From Streptomyces capitiformicae (GTDB lineage Bacteria > Actinomycetota > Actinomycetes > Streptomycetales > Streptomycetaceae): a stretch of DNA of 64,000 nt. The stretch is taken from assembly GCF_002214185.1 (NCBI RefSeq), contig NZ_CP022161.1, forward strand, positions 5,959,486 through 6,023,485, written 5' to 3'. A program made the position numbers and the translations under genes. Each line of letters opens with the position of its first letter. Position 1 is the first letter of the stretch. Of this stretch, positions 51,743 to 61,765 are shown in pieces. The notes under the pieces are model-generated. The model saw only the letters and a list, made by a program, of their open reading frames with translations. It was not told the origin of the DNA and made no database searches.

Positions 51743-54700
51743 CGGGTCTCTCCGCGGAGGCGATCGCCCACCCAGCGGGCGAGGGCGAGGGGACTGAGGG
51801 CGGCAACGGGCATGCCGGCCGCGACGAGCTGCTGGGCGACCGGCACGGAGTAGCGCGGCGTACCGGTGTGGTCCAGGGCGGCACAGCCCATCAGGTGCAC
51901 CCCGGAGCTCGCGAGGGCCCGTACTTCGCCGAGGAGCCCGCCCAGCGGGTAGCCCTCCTCGAAGTCGCTCACGACGACCACGAGGGTCCGGCTGGGCACG
52001 GTCACCAGGGAGCGGGCGTGCGCGAGCCCGGCCGCGATGTGCGTGCCGCCGCCCACCCGTACCTCCAGGAGCAGCGACAGCGGGTCGTCCACCCGGTCCG
52101 TCAGGTCGATCACATCGGTCGAGAACGCGAGGAAGTGGGTGGACAGGGTGGGCACTCCGCCCAGGACGGCCGCGGTCAGCGCCGACCAGATGACGGACGC
52201 CTCCATCGACCCCGACACGTCGACCACCAGGATCAACCGCCAGTCCGCCTCCTTGCGGGAGCGGGTGCTGAACACCGGCCGCTCCGGTACGACCACGGTC
52301 CTGCCGTCGGCCGTGCGGCGCGTGTGCGCCAGGTTGGCGCGCAGCGTGCGCGGCAGGTCGAGCCGACCACCGGGACGGCGGGTCGGGCGCGGTGTGGCCA
52401 GACCCGTGAGGGCCGGGCGCATACGGGTGGCGAGTTCCTTCGCCAACTCGTCGACGAGGCGGCGGACGAGCGGGCGCAGCTTGGCCAGTTGCTGTTCGGG
52501 CATCCCTCCGGCCAGGGACAGCACCGAGGTCAGCAGGTCGACCGACGGACGGACCGCCCTGGGGTCGAGCTCGGCCAGTACGTCCGTACGGCCTTGATCG
52601 GCGGCCCGCGCCAGTACCTCCTCGCGGACCTCCGCGCCGAACAACGCGTCCAACTCCTCGGCCCACTCGCGGGCCGTGGGGAACGAAGCCTCCTGACCGC
52701 CGCCCTGGCCCTGCCCGCCACCCCCGCCGAGATCCGAGGAACCCTCGCCCCGGCCGGTGCCGTACAGCTCGTCGAGGGCGTGCGCGTAACGGCGGGCGTC
52801 CGGAGGGAGCTTCTCGCTCTCCCGCCCGAGCAGCAGCCGCCAGCGGTCGGTGGGGGAGAGGTGGAGGACGGAGGGGGCTCCGGCCGCGGCCACCTCATCG
52901 ACGGCCTCTTCGGCCTCGGCGCACCCTGGGACCGCGGGGATCTCCACCCCGGTGCTCTCGGCCTGCCCCGTCGTGTCGTTCATCCGCACCGGCAGCCGCA
53001 GGGAGTCGACCGCCGCGAGGCCCGCCGTGTCGGCGGCCGTCCACAGGGCGAGGAGTGCCGGTGAGGCGGTGAGTGACAGGTCGAGGCGGTCGCCGAGGCG
53101 TTCGCTGACGGTGCTCAGAAGGCGGTCGCGGCCGGCCGGGCTGAGCGTGTCGAAGCCGCCGCGCAGCGCGGGCAGCCGATCCAGGAACCCCTGGTCGGTG
53201 AGCGTGTCGACCCGGTCGAGCAGTGGGGCCAGCGCGTTCGGCGCCGACTGGAGCAGCGGGGCGGCACCGCTGAGCAGCCCGGTGAGCCGGCGGGACAGTG
53301 CCCGGCGCCCGTCGGGGCCGGTGGCGGTGTCGACCCAGCCGGCGGCACGCGCGCCGAGGGTGTCGGAGTCGTCGAGGTCGAGCAGGACCCGGGCGGCCAG
53401 GGCGGCACCCTGGACGAGCGGGGAGCCGGTACGGGCGAGGGCGGCCAGGGCGTCGTCCAATCGCAGCCCCAGGCGGTGTTCACCGGCCCGCGAGGCCAGC
53501 GCGATGAGCGCGGCCGCGTCCTCCGGCTCGTCGCTGCCCGCCAGGCCGGGCAGCGCCCGGACCGCCGCCTCCAGCAGGTCGGCGGCCAGTGCGGTGGCCG
53601 CCTGCCTGCCCTCGGGCGTGGTGCCGGGGAGGTGCCCCCGGCGCAGCGCCTCCATCAAGTCGAGCGCTTCGAGGAGTTCGGGGAGCGTGGCGGCGGCCGG
53701 GAGCACGGCCGCGGCGTCGGTCAGGCGCTCGGCGACCAGCGCGGGCAGGTCGCAGCGGGCGGCCGCCCGAAGTCCGGCGAGGACGAGCGCACAGGTGGGC
53801 CCGCCGTCCGCCGACTCCCGGCGGAAGGCCTCCCGCAGGGTGCCCTCGGCGGCCAGGGCGGCCGTCACACCCCGTATCCCGGCCAGGTCGAGCCGTACGG
53901 GAACGGCCGGTGTCCACGACAGCCGCCACCGGGTGGTGAGCGCGGTCCCGTCGCCCGTGCCGGCCACCGCCACGGCCTCGCCGTAGCCCGCGCCGCACAC
54001 CTCGAGTCGCTGGAGCAGGATCTCGCGGCGGCCGTCGAGGGCGGAGCGGAGCGGGTCGAGCCGGACCTCGCGGGAACCGGAGTCGTCCGGGCCCGGCAGC
54101 CGCAGCGCGGCCAGCTCCGCCTCCACGGACGGGCCCAGCCCCGAACGCGGTGTGCCCGGCGCGATCCGGCCGCGGTCCGTGCCGACCAGGACCACCTCGA
54201 GCGCCCGCGCGAGGGCCCGGCCACGGCCGAGCGGCTCGCCCTGCCCCAGCACCGTCGTCAGCGCCTCCAGCACTTCGCCCCGTCCCGGGGCGGGGAGCCC
54301 CCGAATCCGGGCCAGGTCGCACGCCATCCGCAGGGTCTCGGTGGCCTCGCCTGTCCCCGCGGTGTGCCCGGCCGCGCGCAGCTCCCGGCACACATCGGTG
54401 ATGGCCCGCGCGGCGGCGCCGTGCAGCGACTCGGGGTCACCACCGGCCGCGAACACCGCCTGCTGCCAGCGAGGGTCCCGGATGCCCGCCGGGTAGCCGG
54501 ACCGGGAGTCCAGCAGATCGAAGGCGTACGGCACGAGCGAGGTGACCACCGGCGGCGACCCCTCGACGACGGATTCCCCGACCGTCGATGCCGATGCCGA
54601 TGCCGATGCCGATGCCGATGCCGAGTCCGAGGCCGAGTCCGATGCCTCGCCACCCGCACGCGGCCCCGGAACCACATCCTCCGGCCCGGCGCCGTCCGTT

Positions 54701-55482
54701 CCGGCAGTGTGTGTCCCGGCATCCTCCGCTCCGGCCCTGTCCGTCAACGCCGGGGCGTGGAACGCTCCGATGACGGCCGCGACCTTGCGCCCGCACGCCG
54801 CGGCACGGGCGACCGTGTCGCGCATATGGGCCTCGCGGGCCAGGTCCACCGGCGGCACGCCGCCCGCCGACTCCGCGTCGCGACGCAGCGCCCACCCCAC
54901 GCCGAGCGCGGCGCGGCGGACCGCCTCGGGGGCGCAGCCGGGAGCGAGAACCTCCACGCAGCGGTCCCACAAGTCGTCACCGTCACGGCCACTCCCGGCG
55001 ACGGAGAGCGCGTCCGCGAAGGCGGGGGACGGGGCAACGGCGGTGGCGTCGGCCACCGCGTTCCGCGTGTCGTCCACCGGTGCGGGGCCATTTCCCGGAG
55101 CAGCCATCAGCACCTGCGCGTTCCACCGAGGGTCGCCCATCGGCAGGTCGCAGCACACGACTTCCGCACCCCGCTCCCGCGCCCAGCGGATCGCGGCGAG
55201 TTCGGGGGAGAAGTCGGCGAAGGGGTAGAAGCCGAGCCGCCCGTTCTCACCGGCCCCGGCCAGCGCGACCGGGGCGAGCGTGCCCGGGTCGGCCACATGC
55301 GGGAGCCACGGCTGGAAGTCGGCCGGCAGCTCCACGCAGACGACTTCCGCGCCGGAGGCGTCCAGCAGGGCGGGCACGGCCGCGGCGAGGGCCGGGCTGT
55401 GGTGCCGTACGCCCAGCAGATACGGCACCGTGGAGTCGGCGAGGGCCATGACGGCCGCCCGCGGGTCCTGAACGAGCGTCAC
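51739..55482 (-). CDS. DUF5682-VWA fusion protein (YehM-YehP-like)
   Basis: 1247 residues in one open frame. Residues 1 to about 790 match DUF5682/YehM: YLLGVRHHSPALAAAVPALL, FYPFADFSPELAAIRWARER, VAAVIGAFHAPAL, VPYAFDLLDSRSGYPAGIRD. Residues from about 840 match the YehP type, with a Gly/Gln-rich linker and a C-terminal VWA domain (MIDAS LILVVDVSGSMEASVIWSAL near residue 1087, the Thr of VGGGTHIAAGL, and VVSDFEEGYPLGG). In E. coli these are two genes; no stop separates them here, although MNDTTG near residue 830 could be an internal start. A (SA)n run near residue 285 comes from GATGCC repeats. The GTG at 55482 overlaps the moxR stop. Confidence 0.82.
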   Translation of the reverse strand: MTLVQDPRAAVMALADSTVPYLLGVRHHSPALAAAVPALLDASGAEVVCVELPADFQPWLPHVADPGTLAPVALAGAGENGRLGFYPFADFSPELAAIRWARERGAEVVCCDLPMGDPRWNAQVLMAAPGNGPAPVDDTRNAVADATAVAPSPAFADALSVAGSGRDGDDLWDRCVEVLAPGCAPEAVRRAALGVGWALRRDAESAGGVPPVDLAREAHMRDTVARAAACGRKVAAVIGAFHAPALTDRAGAEDAGTHTAGTDGAGPEDVVPGPRAGGEASDSASDSASASASASASASTVGESVVEGSPPVVTSLVPYAFDLLDSRSGYPAGIRDPRWQQAVFAAGGDPESLHGAAARAITDVCRELRAAGHTAGTGEATETLRMACDLARIRGLPAPGRGEVLEALTTVLGQGEPLGRGRALARALEVVLVGTDRGRIAPGTPRSGLGPSVEAELAALRLPGPDDSGSREVRLDPLRSALDGRREILLQRLEVCGAGYGEAVAVAGTGDGTALTTRWRLSWTPAVPVRLDLAGIRGVTAALAAEGTLREAFRRESADGGPTCALVLAGLRAAARCDLPALVAERLTDAAAVLPAAATLPELLEALDLMEALRRGHLPGTTPEGRQAATALAADLLEAAVRALPGLAGSDEPEDAAALIALASRAGEHRLGLRLDDALAALARTGSPLVQGAALAARVLLDLDDSDTLGARAAGWVDTATGPDGRRALSRRLTGLLSGAAPLLQSAPNALAPLLDRVDTLTDQGFLDRLPALRGGFDTLSPAGRDRLLSTVSERLGDRLDLSLTASPALLALWTAADTAGLAAVDSLRLPVRMNDTTGQAESTGVEIPAVPGCAEAEEAVDEVAAAGAPSVLHLSPTDRWRLLLGRESEKLPPDARRYAHALDELYGTGRGEGSSDLGGGGGQGQGGGQEASFPTAREWAEELDALFGAEVREEVLARAADQGRTDVLAELDPRAVRPSVDLLTSVLSLAGGMPEQQLAKLRPLVRRLVDELAKELATRMRPALTGLATPRPTRRPGGRLDLPRTLRANLAHTRRTADGRTVVVPERPVFSTRSRKEADWRLILVVDVSGSMEASVIWSALTAAVLGGVPTLSTHFLAFSTDVIDLTDRVDDPLSLLLEVRVGGGTHIAAGLAHARSLVTVPSRTLVVVVSDFEEGYPLGGLLGEVRALASSGVHLMGCAALDHTGTPRYSVPVAQQLVAAGMPVAALSPLALARWVGDRLRGETR

Positions 55483-56648
55483 CGGAGGTTCTCCCGCAGG
55501 TCCCAGAGGCGGCGCCACATCGCCGAGCCGTCCTCGGCGCGACGGCGGACCGGGCCGTCCCAGTAGCCGAGCAGACGGGCATGGTCGGCCGGGTCGTCCT
55601 TGCGGACCACGCCCAGGAGGTGGCCGGGGACGAGGTCGAGGGCGTCCCCGCCGGGCAGGTAGGCGGCGGCGACCCCGAGGGACGCGGCGACCTGGACGGC
55701 TTCGGCGGTGGACATGACGGTGCCGGGCCGCTCCACGTCCCACCCCTCGGCGGACCGTCCGGCGCGCAGATCGCGGAAGACGGTGACCAACACGTCGAGC
55801 ACGGCGTCGTCGACGCCGAACGCCGCACCCGCCCGCTCGACGGCCGCCGTGGCCTGCCGCTTGACGAGCACGGTCTCGGCGTCGACGTCCGCGATGGGGT
55901 GCACCGTCTCGAAGTTGAAGCGGCGCTTGAGCGCGGCGGACATCTCCGAGACGCCCCGGTCCCGCAGGTTGGCCGTGGCGATGACGGTGAACCCGGGCGC
56001 CGCCGCGACCTGGGCGTCGTCCGTGCCGGACAGCTCGGGCACGCTCACCCGCCGGTCGGACAGGATCGACACCAGGGCGTCCTGCACCTCGGGCAGACAG
56101 CGGGTGATCTCCTCGACCCGCGCCACCCGGCCGGTTCGCATGGCCCCGAGCACCGGGGAGTCGACCAGCGCCTGCGGGGTCGGGCCCTGGGCGAGCAGCA
56201 GGGCGTAGTTCCAGCCGTAGCGGAAGGCGTCCTCGGTCGTACCGGCGGTGCCCTGCACGGTGAGCGCGCTGGTGCCGCACACGGCGGCCGACAGCAGCTC
56301 GGAGAGCATCGACTTGGCCGTGCCGGGCTCGCCGACGAGCAGCAGGCCACGCTCACCGGCGAGGGTGACCACGCACCGCTCCACCAGGGCGCGTTCCCCG
56401 ACGAACTTGGGGGTGATCACCAGCTTGTCGGGCAGTGTCTCGTGCGGCTTGGGCAGCTTCAGGGCGTCGCCTCCGCTGCCGCAGACGAAGGTGACCACGG
56501 CGCGCGGCGTCAGTCGCCAGCCCGGCGGCCGGGGGCCCTCGTCGTGGGCGGCGAGGAAGGCGAGTTCGGTCGCGTGGCGCTCCTCGGCGGGCAGGGTCTG
56601 CCGGGCCGGACGGTCAGTCGCCGTCGTCGCCATGTCGGTCGAGGTCAT
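55479..56648 (-). CDS. MoxR-type AAA+ ATPase (YehL-like)
   Basis: 389 residues. Walker A is LLLVGEPGTAKSMLSELLSA, Walker B VARVEEITRCLPEVQDALVS, sensor 1 TVIATANLRDRG, and the arginine-finger region SAALKRRFNFETVHPIAD. MoxR ATPases work with VWA proteins to insert metals or remodel target proteins. AAGGA lies 5 bases before the ATG at 56648. A 23-bp tandem repeat array fills the spacer to the previous gene. The next gene begins inside its stop codon (GTGA). Confidence 0.9.
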   Translation of the reverse strand: MTSTDMATTATDRPARQTLPAEERHATELAFLAAHDEGPRPPGWRLTPRAVVTFVCGSGGDALKLPKPHETLPDKLVITPKFVGERALVERCVVTLAGERGLLLVGEPGTAKSMLSELLSAAVCGTSALTVQGTAGTTEDAFRYGWNYALLLAQGPTPQALVDSPVLGAMRTGRVARVEEITRCLPEVQDALVSILSDRRVSVPELSGTDDAQVAAAPGFTVIATANLRDRGVSEMSAALKRRFNFETVHPIADVDAETVLVKRQATAAVERAGAAFGVDDAVLDVLVTVFRDLRAGRSAEGWDVERPGTVMSTAEAVQVAASLGVAAAYLPGGDALDLVPGHLLGVVRKDDPADHARLLGYWDGPVRRRAEDGSAMWRRLWDLRENLR

Positions 56649-56690
56649 GGATGTCCTTGCTCAGTGGGTCGATGGATCGTCTGGATCAAC

Positions 56691-56773
56691 GGTGTGATCG
56701 GGCGTGGACCAGTGGTGTGATCGGGCGTGGACCAGTGGTGTGATCGGGCGTGGACCAGTGGTGTGATCGGGCG
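56691..56773. repeat. 23-bp tandem repeat, 3.6 copies, upstream of moxR
   Basis: The unit GGTGTGATCGGGCGTGGACC plus AGT occurs at 56691, 56714 and 56737, with a partial fourth copy to 56773. It lies in the 203-base spacer between the giant gene and moxR, starting 43 bases upstream of the moxR start codon. Copy number probably varies between strains. Confidence 0.9.
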
Positions 56774-56851
56774 CCGTTCATGACCGGCGCCCCACCACTG
56801 CCCCCAGCGGAGGCCCCGCCCGCCGTCAGCCGGCGGCAGCCCCGCCTGCTC

Positions 56852-59800
56852 TCAGCGGCGGCGGCCCCGCTTGCGCACTTGCAGCTCCTCGAAGCGGGGA
56901 GCGTCGCCGTCCTGGACGCGCTGCCATGCCCTTCGGTACAACTCGGCGTGCGGCTCGGTCGGGACGACCACGCTGAACGTCGGGGTCTCGCCGTGCATCA
57001 CCTCGGCGTACAGCGGGAGCTTCCACCGCTCCAGCGGAACGCGCGGTGACGTCAGCTCGACCCAGCCGCCGGGCAGGAAGAGCGAACGCGACGCCCTGGT
57101 CCGGGTGGCCTCGACGACCAGGTCGGTGGCCGCCAGCTCGGCGCGGGCCGCCTTGATGCGGGCCGGCTTCCACCCGGTCCACCGGGCCGTGAGACGGTCG
57201 GTGGGGTCGGGCATGGCGAGCAGCATCAGATAGACCGTGGCGGCGTCCTCACCGATGCCGTACTCCTTGGCCACCTCGGTCACCAACTCGGGAACCGAGC
57301 GGCTCGGGTCCTGCGGCCACCAGACGCCGTCCTTGTCGCGCTCACCGGCCAAGGGATCGCCCGGGTCGGCGAGCAGCGCCGCGAACCGGGGGGAGCGGGC
57401 CAGGCGCAGTGCCACCTCGGCGGTGAAGGGCCGCTGGTCGTCGATGCGCAGCGCGGGCAGATACGGGTCCTGGCCCGCCTCGTCGAGCAGGGCGACCCTC
57501 AGGCCCGGCGCCGGCTGGTCGTCATGAGTGGCCAGGACGACGGCGCCGTACCGCTCGAAGCCCTTGCCGGTCTCGGCCGGGGCACCCGCGGTCTTCCGGA
57601 ACTTCGGGAGGTTGATGTACCGCCCGAGGTCGAGCACCAGGCCGGGGTGGGCGAGGCGTCGGCGTACGGCGCTGAGCGCGGGCGGCAGCGCGGCCCGGAT
57701 CGGGTCGCCGGCCGGCAGCCGGTGGGCGAGCCAGGCGGCCAGGGCGACCGTGCCGACCAGAGTCTCCGCCGTGAACCCGACCATGTCCCCGCCGACGGGC
57801 TTGACCCGGTCGCCGCTGACGGCCCAATCCAGGTCCTGGGTGAACCGGGGCTCGGCGGCCGGGTCCAGCAGCGCGGGCAGCGCCTCCCGTACCTCCCACT
57901 GGGAGTGCTTGACCGCGCGTACCGCTTCGCCGAACAGGGCCTCGGGGACGGGCGTCCGCTTGCCCACCCTGCTGTTCCAGACCTCGGCTGCCGCCGCCGC
58001 GTCCGGACCCTCGGTCCACAGCCGGGCGGGGTCGGCGGGCAGCAGCGCGGCGACCACGGCGACCCTGATGTCGCCGTCGACACGGGCGAGTTCGCTCTTG
58101 GCGTCGGCGGCGGCCGCCGCCTTCACCCCGATGAAGCCGCGTGCCTCCGCCGTCAGGAACGTCCGCTCGTAGACATCGACCTGCGGCAGACCGGCCACGA
58201 TCAGCCGGGCCATCGTCTCGGTGACACCGGTGAGCCGGGCGAACTCTTCGGCGGCCTCCGGGAACCAGGGCGCAGGCCCCCGCGTGTCCAACTCGGCCAG
58301 GAACGCGCCGAGTCGGCCCGCCTCCGTGTCCTCGCCCAGCGGCGACGACTTGCGCAGCGTGTAGGGCTCGGGGATCTCGAACCGCCCGGTCGGGTCGTGG
58401 AAGAAGCCGGTGAAGAGGTAACCCTCGTCGGACTCGTGCGTGGACTCGCGCTCCACGAAGACGATGAAGGCACCGCCGCCCAGCGGCAGCAGCCCCCGCC
58501 ACGCGCCCTCTCGCCAGTCACCCGATGCTGAGCGCAACAGGTCGGCCGCCAGGCTCAGTTCCACCTTGCGCCACCGCTGGGGCGTGGCGGTCGCGCCCAG
58601 CCCCAGGGCGTCGAACTCGCCGAGCAGCGTGCGCAGTGCCTCGCGGTGCTTCCCGGAGGTCGTGCCGGCCGCGGCCCGGAACGACAGAGCCCTGACGCGG
58701 TCGACCAGCGTCTCCATCTCCGGCTGCCCCGAATGCAGTCCCGGGCCGTCGAGGTGGAGGCGAGCCGTCCGCTCCTCCGGTACGGCGGTGTCGGTGAGCC
58801 CGGCGGCCCGGGCCATCACCCGCAGGGCGCGGAAGACGGTGGTGACCTCCTTGTCGCGGTTCCACCAGTAGCCGTTGACCACTCCGAGGCCGTTGAGTGC
58901 CTCGAGGAGCACGACATCCGGGACCCCGACCGGACCCTCGTCCTCCAAGTCGCCGTCGAGGGCCCGGGTGAGCCGGGTCGCCGCCGCGTCGAGGACGGCC
59001 TGCTGACCGGCGGCGTGCCGGACGACTCCGGCGATGCCCGCGACGAGCGCGTCATGGGTGACCGGCAGCAGTGCGCGGATCGCGTCGGGCAGCGCCTTCT
59101 CGTCGGGCTGCGCGGCGGCCTTCAGCAGGGCCGCCGAGGTGTCCCGGTCGATGCGCCGCAGCGCCTCGGAGCCCTCCGGGTCACGAGGCGTCATGCACTC
59201 CCAGTACTGCACCGGCGGCAGCAGCAGTGTGCCCTCGCCGAAGACACCGGGCGTACGGTCCGTCTTGGTCACCGCGGTGACGACGCCTTCGGAGTCGACC
59301 AGGTCGAGCTGCCAGCTACCGCGGACGACGGCGACGGCCCGGTCGGCGCCGGGGAACACCACGAGCGCGGACGGCCAGGGCATATCGGCGGGAAGGGTCA
59401 CGGTGTGACCCGCGAGGTCCTCGGTGCGCCGGGAACCGTCGGGCAGTCGCACTTGGCGCAGACCGATCAGCCCGTCCACGGGCGCCGATGCCGGGGTGGC
59501 GCCGGGTGTCGGGGACGGGCCAAGCCAGCCGCCCTGGAAGGTGCTGCCCTCGGGAGCGTCGCGCAGCGCGTCGGTGAAGAACGCGGGCATGCTCCTGCGT
59601 CCGAGCTCACCCGTGACCGGGTCGTACTCGAAGAAACCGCTCGTCTCCCCGTCCTCGGCGGGGGTGTGCCACAGCCAGTACGAGACGCCGTCGGAGACCA
59701 TCGGGCGCTCCTCGGGGACGGTGGTGTCCCCGGCGTGCAGCACACCGCTGCCGGTGGCCCGGCCGCCACCGGGCAGGGGAAGGGTGATCGGGAAGTCACC

Positions 59801-61765
59801 CCGATACCAGTCCATCTGGGTGCCCCGGGTACTGTCCGGGCCCTTCAGGCTCAGCTCCCGGTCGGCGCGCGTGTGCCAGTAGCCGCGCAGGCCGTCGTTG
59901 CGGGTGCGCCAGTGGACGAGCAACTCGCCGTCCACGTGGTGGAAGCCCGGGTCGCCCCAGCTGTCCTTCACCGCGGCGCGCAGATCGTGGGTGAGGACCG
60001 TGCCCTCGGCGCCGATCACCCGGGCCTGGGCGGCGCCCGCCACGATGAGGTGGGGCCAGGCGTCGGCGACGACGATGTCCTCGACGTCGTTCTTGGGGAC
60101 GAGGTCGGCGGTCGCCTCCTCCCAGGCGGGCCAGCCCAGTTCGTCGACGATGCCGGTCCTCAGGGTGCGGGCCAGCACCGGGGCGAGGTCGGTGGCGACG
60201 GCCTCGCGCACCTCCTCCTCGGCCAGCGCCAGCGCCTTGGCGGGCAGCCACTTCAGCCGGGTCAGCGCGTCGGGCAGCTGGGGCAGACCGACGACGGTGA
60301 ACCGCCGGACCACCGCACGTACCCACTCCGCGAGCATCGGGCGCCCGCCCGGGGACGCCGCCAGCAGCCGGATCGCCCGCAGACCGTGCACGTTGTCGCC
60401 GAGGTGGTCGGCACCCTTCCGGAATGCCTCGTGGAAGCGGGAATCGGCGGCCAGCGACAGCAGTTCGCGCTGCCCCTCGCCCTTGGCCCACGCGGCGAGC
60501 AGCAGCATGGAGTTCTTCCCGGGGGCCGCCACGGGCACGTCCAGCGACAGCAGCTGATCGAGCAGGTCGAGGTCCTCGGTGGCCCGCAACTCGCCACCCG
60601 ACGCGGTGAGTTCGGCCCGCAGCACCTCGGCGGTCCGGTCCACCAGCGCGTACAGCTCCGCCAGCCGCTCGGTGGCACAGCGCGACTCCTGGCGGAACTT
60701 CAGGAACCGCTGGAGCCAGCCCGCCGTACCGTCGCTCGACCGCTCCTCCGCGGGCAGCGACGTGTCCCACAGCCCCGCTAGAGCACCGGACGCCTCCAGC
60801 ACCCCCAGCCACAGCGCGGGCATCTCGTCGTCCTCCACCGACGGGACGATGTCCAGCAGAGCGCCACGCACCCGGGGCTCACGCCCGGCGAGCGCCACCA
60901 GAGCCGTACGGTGGCCCTTCCACCAGCCCGCCGCCGCCCGCAGCGTGGCGGGCAGACCCAACAGCTCCGCCAGATACTCCTGCTCGGTGAGATCCGCGTC
61001 CCGCCCGGCGGCGCGGGCCAGCTTGCGCAGGTCGTTCGCCATCTGCGCCGACGGCGGCAGACCGCCCGCCGTGCGGCGCAGGCACAGCCGGGTGAAGCGC
61101 CGCAGCGCCTCCTCGGCCGGCACCCGCGCGGCCAGCTCCTTCGCATACGCCGACAGCACCTTCACCGGCAGCGCCCCGGCCAGGGCGAACTCCAGGAACA
61201 CGGCGTCCAGCCGCTCCTCGTCCACCACCAGCCCGTGCTCGGCCTCGGCCTTGCGGGCGCGGGTGAACAACTGGGCCGCGTATGCGGCGTTCTCCTCGGC
61301 GAGGAACACCCGTCCGGCCTGCTCGTAGAACGTCGGCAGGAAGTGCGGCACCGAGGCCGCCAGCCGGGTGCCCAACTCCAGACAGGCGTCCATGGCCGCC
61401 TTCGGCTTGGACTTCGCCTGCCGGGCCACCTTCTCCAGATCCGGCACGACACCCAGCGCGCGGTGACCGTCCTCCGGGTGGTGCACCAGCACCCACTCCG
61501 GGAACCCCAGCGACTGGCGCAGCCCGAGGCCCACCACGGCCGGCTCCGCGTCCCGCTCCAGACCGAGGAACCCGGTGGCCAGGTCCTCCGCCGCGCCCAG
61601 CTCCCCGGCCACCAGCCGTACCACCACCCGGTCGTCCAGGCCCGGATGACGGTACGTCCGCGCGGTCAGTGGCACCGCCCGCTCCCCGGCTCCCTCGGTG
61701 TCCGGCGGCAGCACCCCGCCCGCCGCCAGCAGTTCCTCGTACGACACCCGCGTCCCCCCGCTCAT
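56852..61765 (-). CDS. Giant protein of the MoxR-VWA locus, function unknown
   Basis: 1637 residues. The N-terminal 500 are mostly helical, with repeat-like character (LYALVDRTAEVLRAELTASG; LLDQLLSLDVPVAAPGKNSM). The centre has Trp- and Gly-rich beta segments (HVDGELLVHWRTRNDGLRGY; MVSDGVSYWLWHTPAEDGET), and the C-terminal 300 residues end in LYAEVMHGETPTFSVVVPTE. I see no nucleotide-binding or catalytic motif. Streptomyces homologues are often labelled DNA-binding, which the sequence does not show. It occupies the place of the large DUF4132 protein YehI of the E. coli locus. Its ATG overlaps the DUF4132 gene stop by 4 bp. Confidence 0.75.
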   Translation of the reverse strand: MSGGTRVSYEELLAAGGVLPPDTEGAGERAVPLTARTYRHPGLDDRVVVRLVAGELGAAEDLATGFLGLERDAEPAVVGLGLRQSLGFPEWVLVHHPEDGHRALGVVPDLEKVARQAKSKPKAAMDACLELGTRLAASVPHFLPTFYEQAGRVFLAEENAAYAAQLFTRARKAEAEHGLVVDEERLDAVFLEFALAGALPVKVLSAYAKELAARVPAEEALRRFTRLCLRRTAGGLPPSAQMANDLRKLARAAGRDADLTEQEYLAELLGLPATLRAAAGWWKGHRTALVALAGREPRVRGALLDIVPSVEDDEMPALWLGVLEASGALAGLWDTSLPAEERSSDGTAGWLQRFLKFRQESRCATERLAELYALVDRTAEVLRAELTASGGELRATEDLDLLDQLLSLDVPVAAPGKNSMLLLAAWAKGEGQRELLSLAADSRFHEAFRKGADHLGDNVHGLRAIRLLAASPGGRPMLAEWVRAVVRRFTVVGLPQLPDALTRLKWLPAKALALAEEEVREAVATDLAPVLARTLRTGIVDELGWPAWEEATADLVPKNDVEDIVVADAWPHLIVAGAAQARVIGAEGTVLTHDLRAAVKDSWGDPGFHHVDGELLVHWRTRNDGLRGYWHTRADRELSLKGPDSTRGTQMDWYRGDFPITLPLPGGGRATGSGVLHAGDTTVPEERPMVSDGVSYWLWHTPAEDGETSGFFEYDPVTGELGRRSMPAFFTDALRDAPEGSTFQGGWLGPSPTPGATPASAPVDGLIGLRQVRLPDGSRRTEDLAGHTVTLPADMPWPSALVVFPGADRAVAVVRGSWQLDLVDSEGVVTAVTKTDRTPGVFGEGTLLLPPVQYWECMTPRDPEGSEALRRIDRDTSAALLKAAAQPDEKALPDAIRALLPVTHDALVAGIAGVVRHAAGQQAVLDAAATRLTRALDGDLEDEGPVGVPDVVLLEALNGLGVVNGYWWNRDKEVTTVFRALRVMARAAGLTDTAVPEERTARLHLDGPGLHSGQPEMETLVDRVRALSFRAAAGTTSGKHREALRTLLGEFDALGLGATATPQRWRKVELSLAADLLRSASGDWREGAWRGLLPLGGGAFIVFVERESTHESDEGYLFTGFFHDPTGRFEIPEPYTLRKSSPLGEDTEAGRLGAFLAELDTRGPAPWFPEAAEEFARLTGVTETMARLIVAGLPQVDVYERTFLTAEARGFIGVKAAAAADAKSELARVDGDIRVAVVAALLPADPARLWTEGPDAAAAAEVWNSRVGKRTPVPEALFGEAVRAVKHSQWEVREALPALLDPAAEPRFTQDLDWAVSGDRVKPVGGDMVGFTAETLVGTVALAAWLAHRLPAGDPIRAALPPALSAVRRRLAHPGLVLDLGRYINLPKFRKTAGAPAETGKGFERYGAVVLATHDDQPAPGLRVALLDEAGQDPYLPALRIDDQRPFTAEVALRLARSPRFAALLADPGDPLAGERDKDGVWWPQDPSRSVPELVTEVAKEYGIGEDAATVYLMLLAMPDPTDRLTARWTGWKPARIKAARAELAATDLVVEATRTRASRSLFLPGGWVELTSPRVPLERWKLPLYAEVMHGETPTFSVVVPTEPHAELYRRAWQRVQDGDAPRFEELQVRKRGRRR

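Noticed and set aside
54587..54650. Serine/alanine run as a sign of frameshift in the DUF5682-VWA gene
   Set aside because: The repeat unit is six bases, so the frame is preserved, and conserved sequence continues on both sides.
55483..56280. Extension of the DUF5682-VWA frame into moxR
   Set aside because: It lies over conserved MoxR sequence in another frame and is Arg/Gly/Pro-rich, typical of shadow frames in high-GC DNA.
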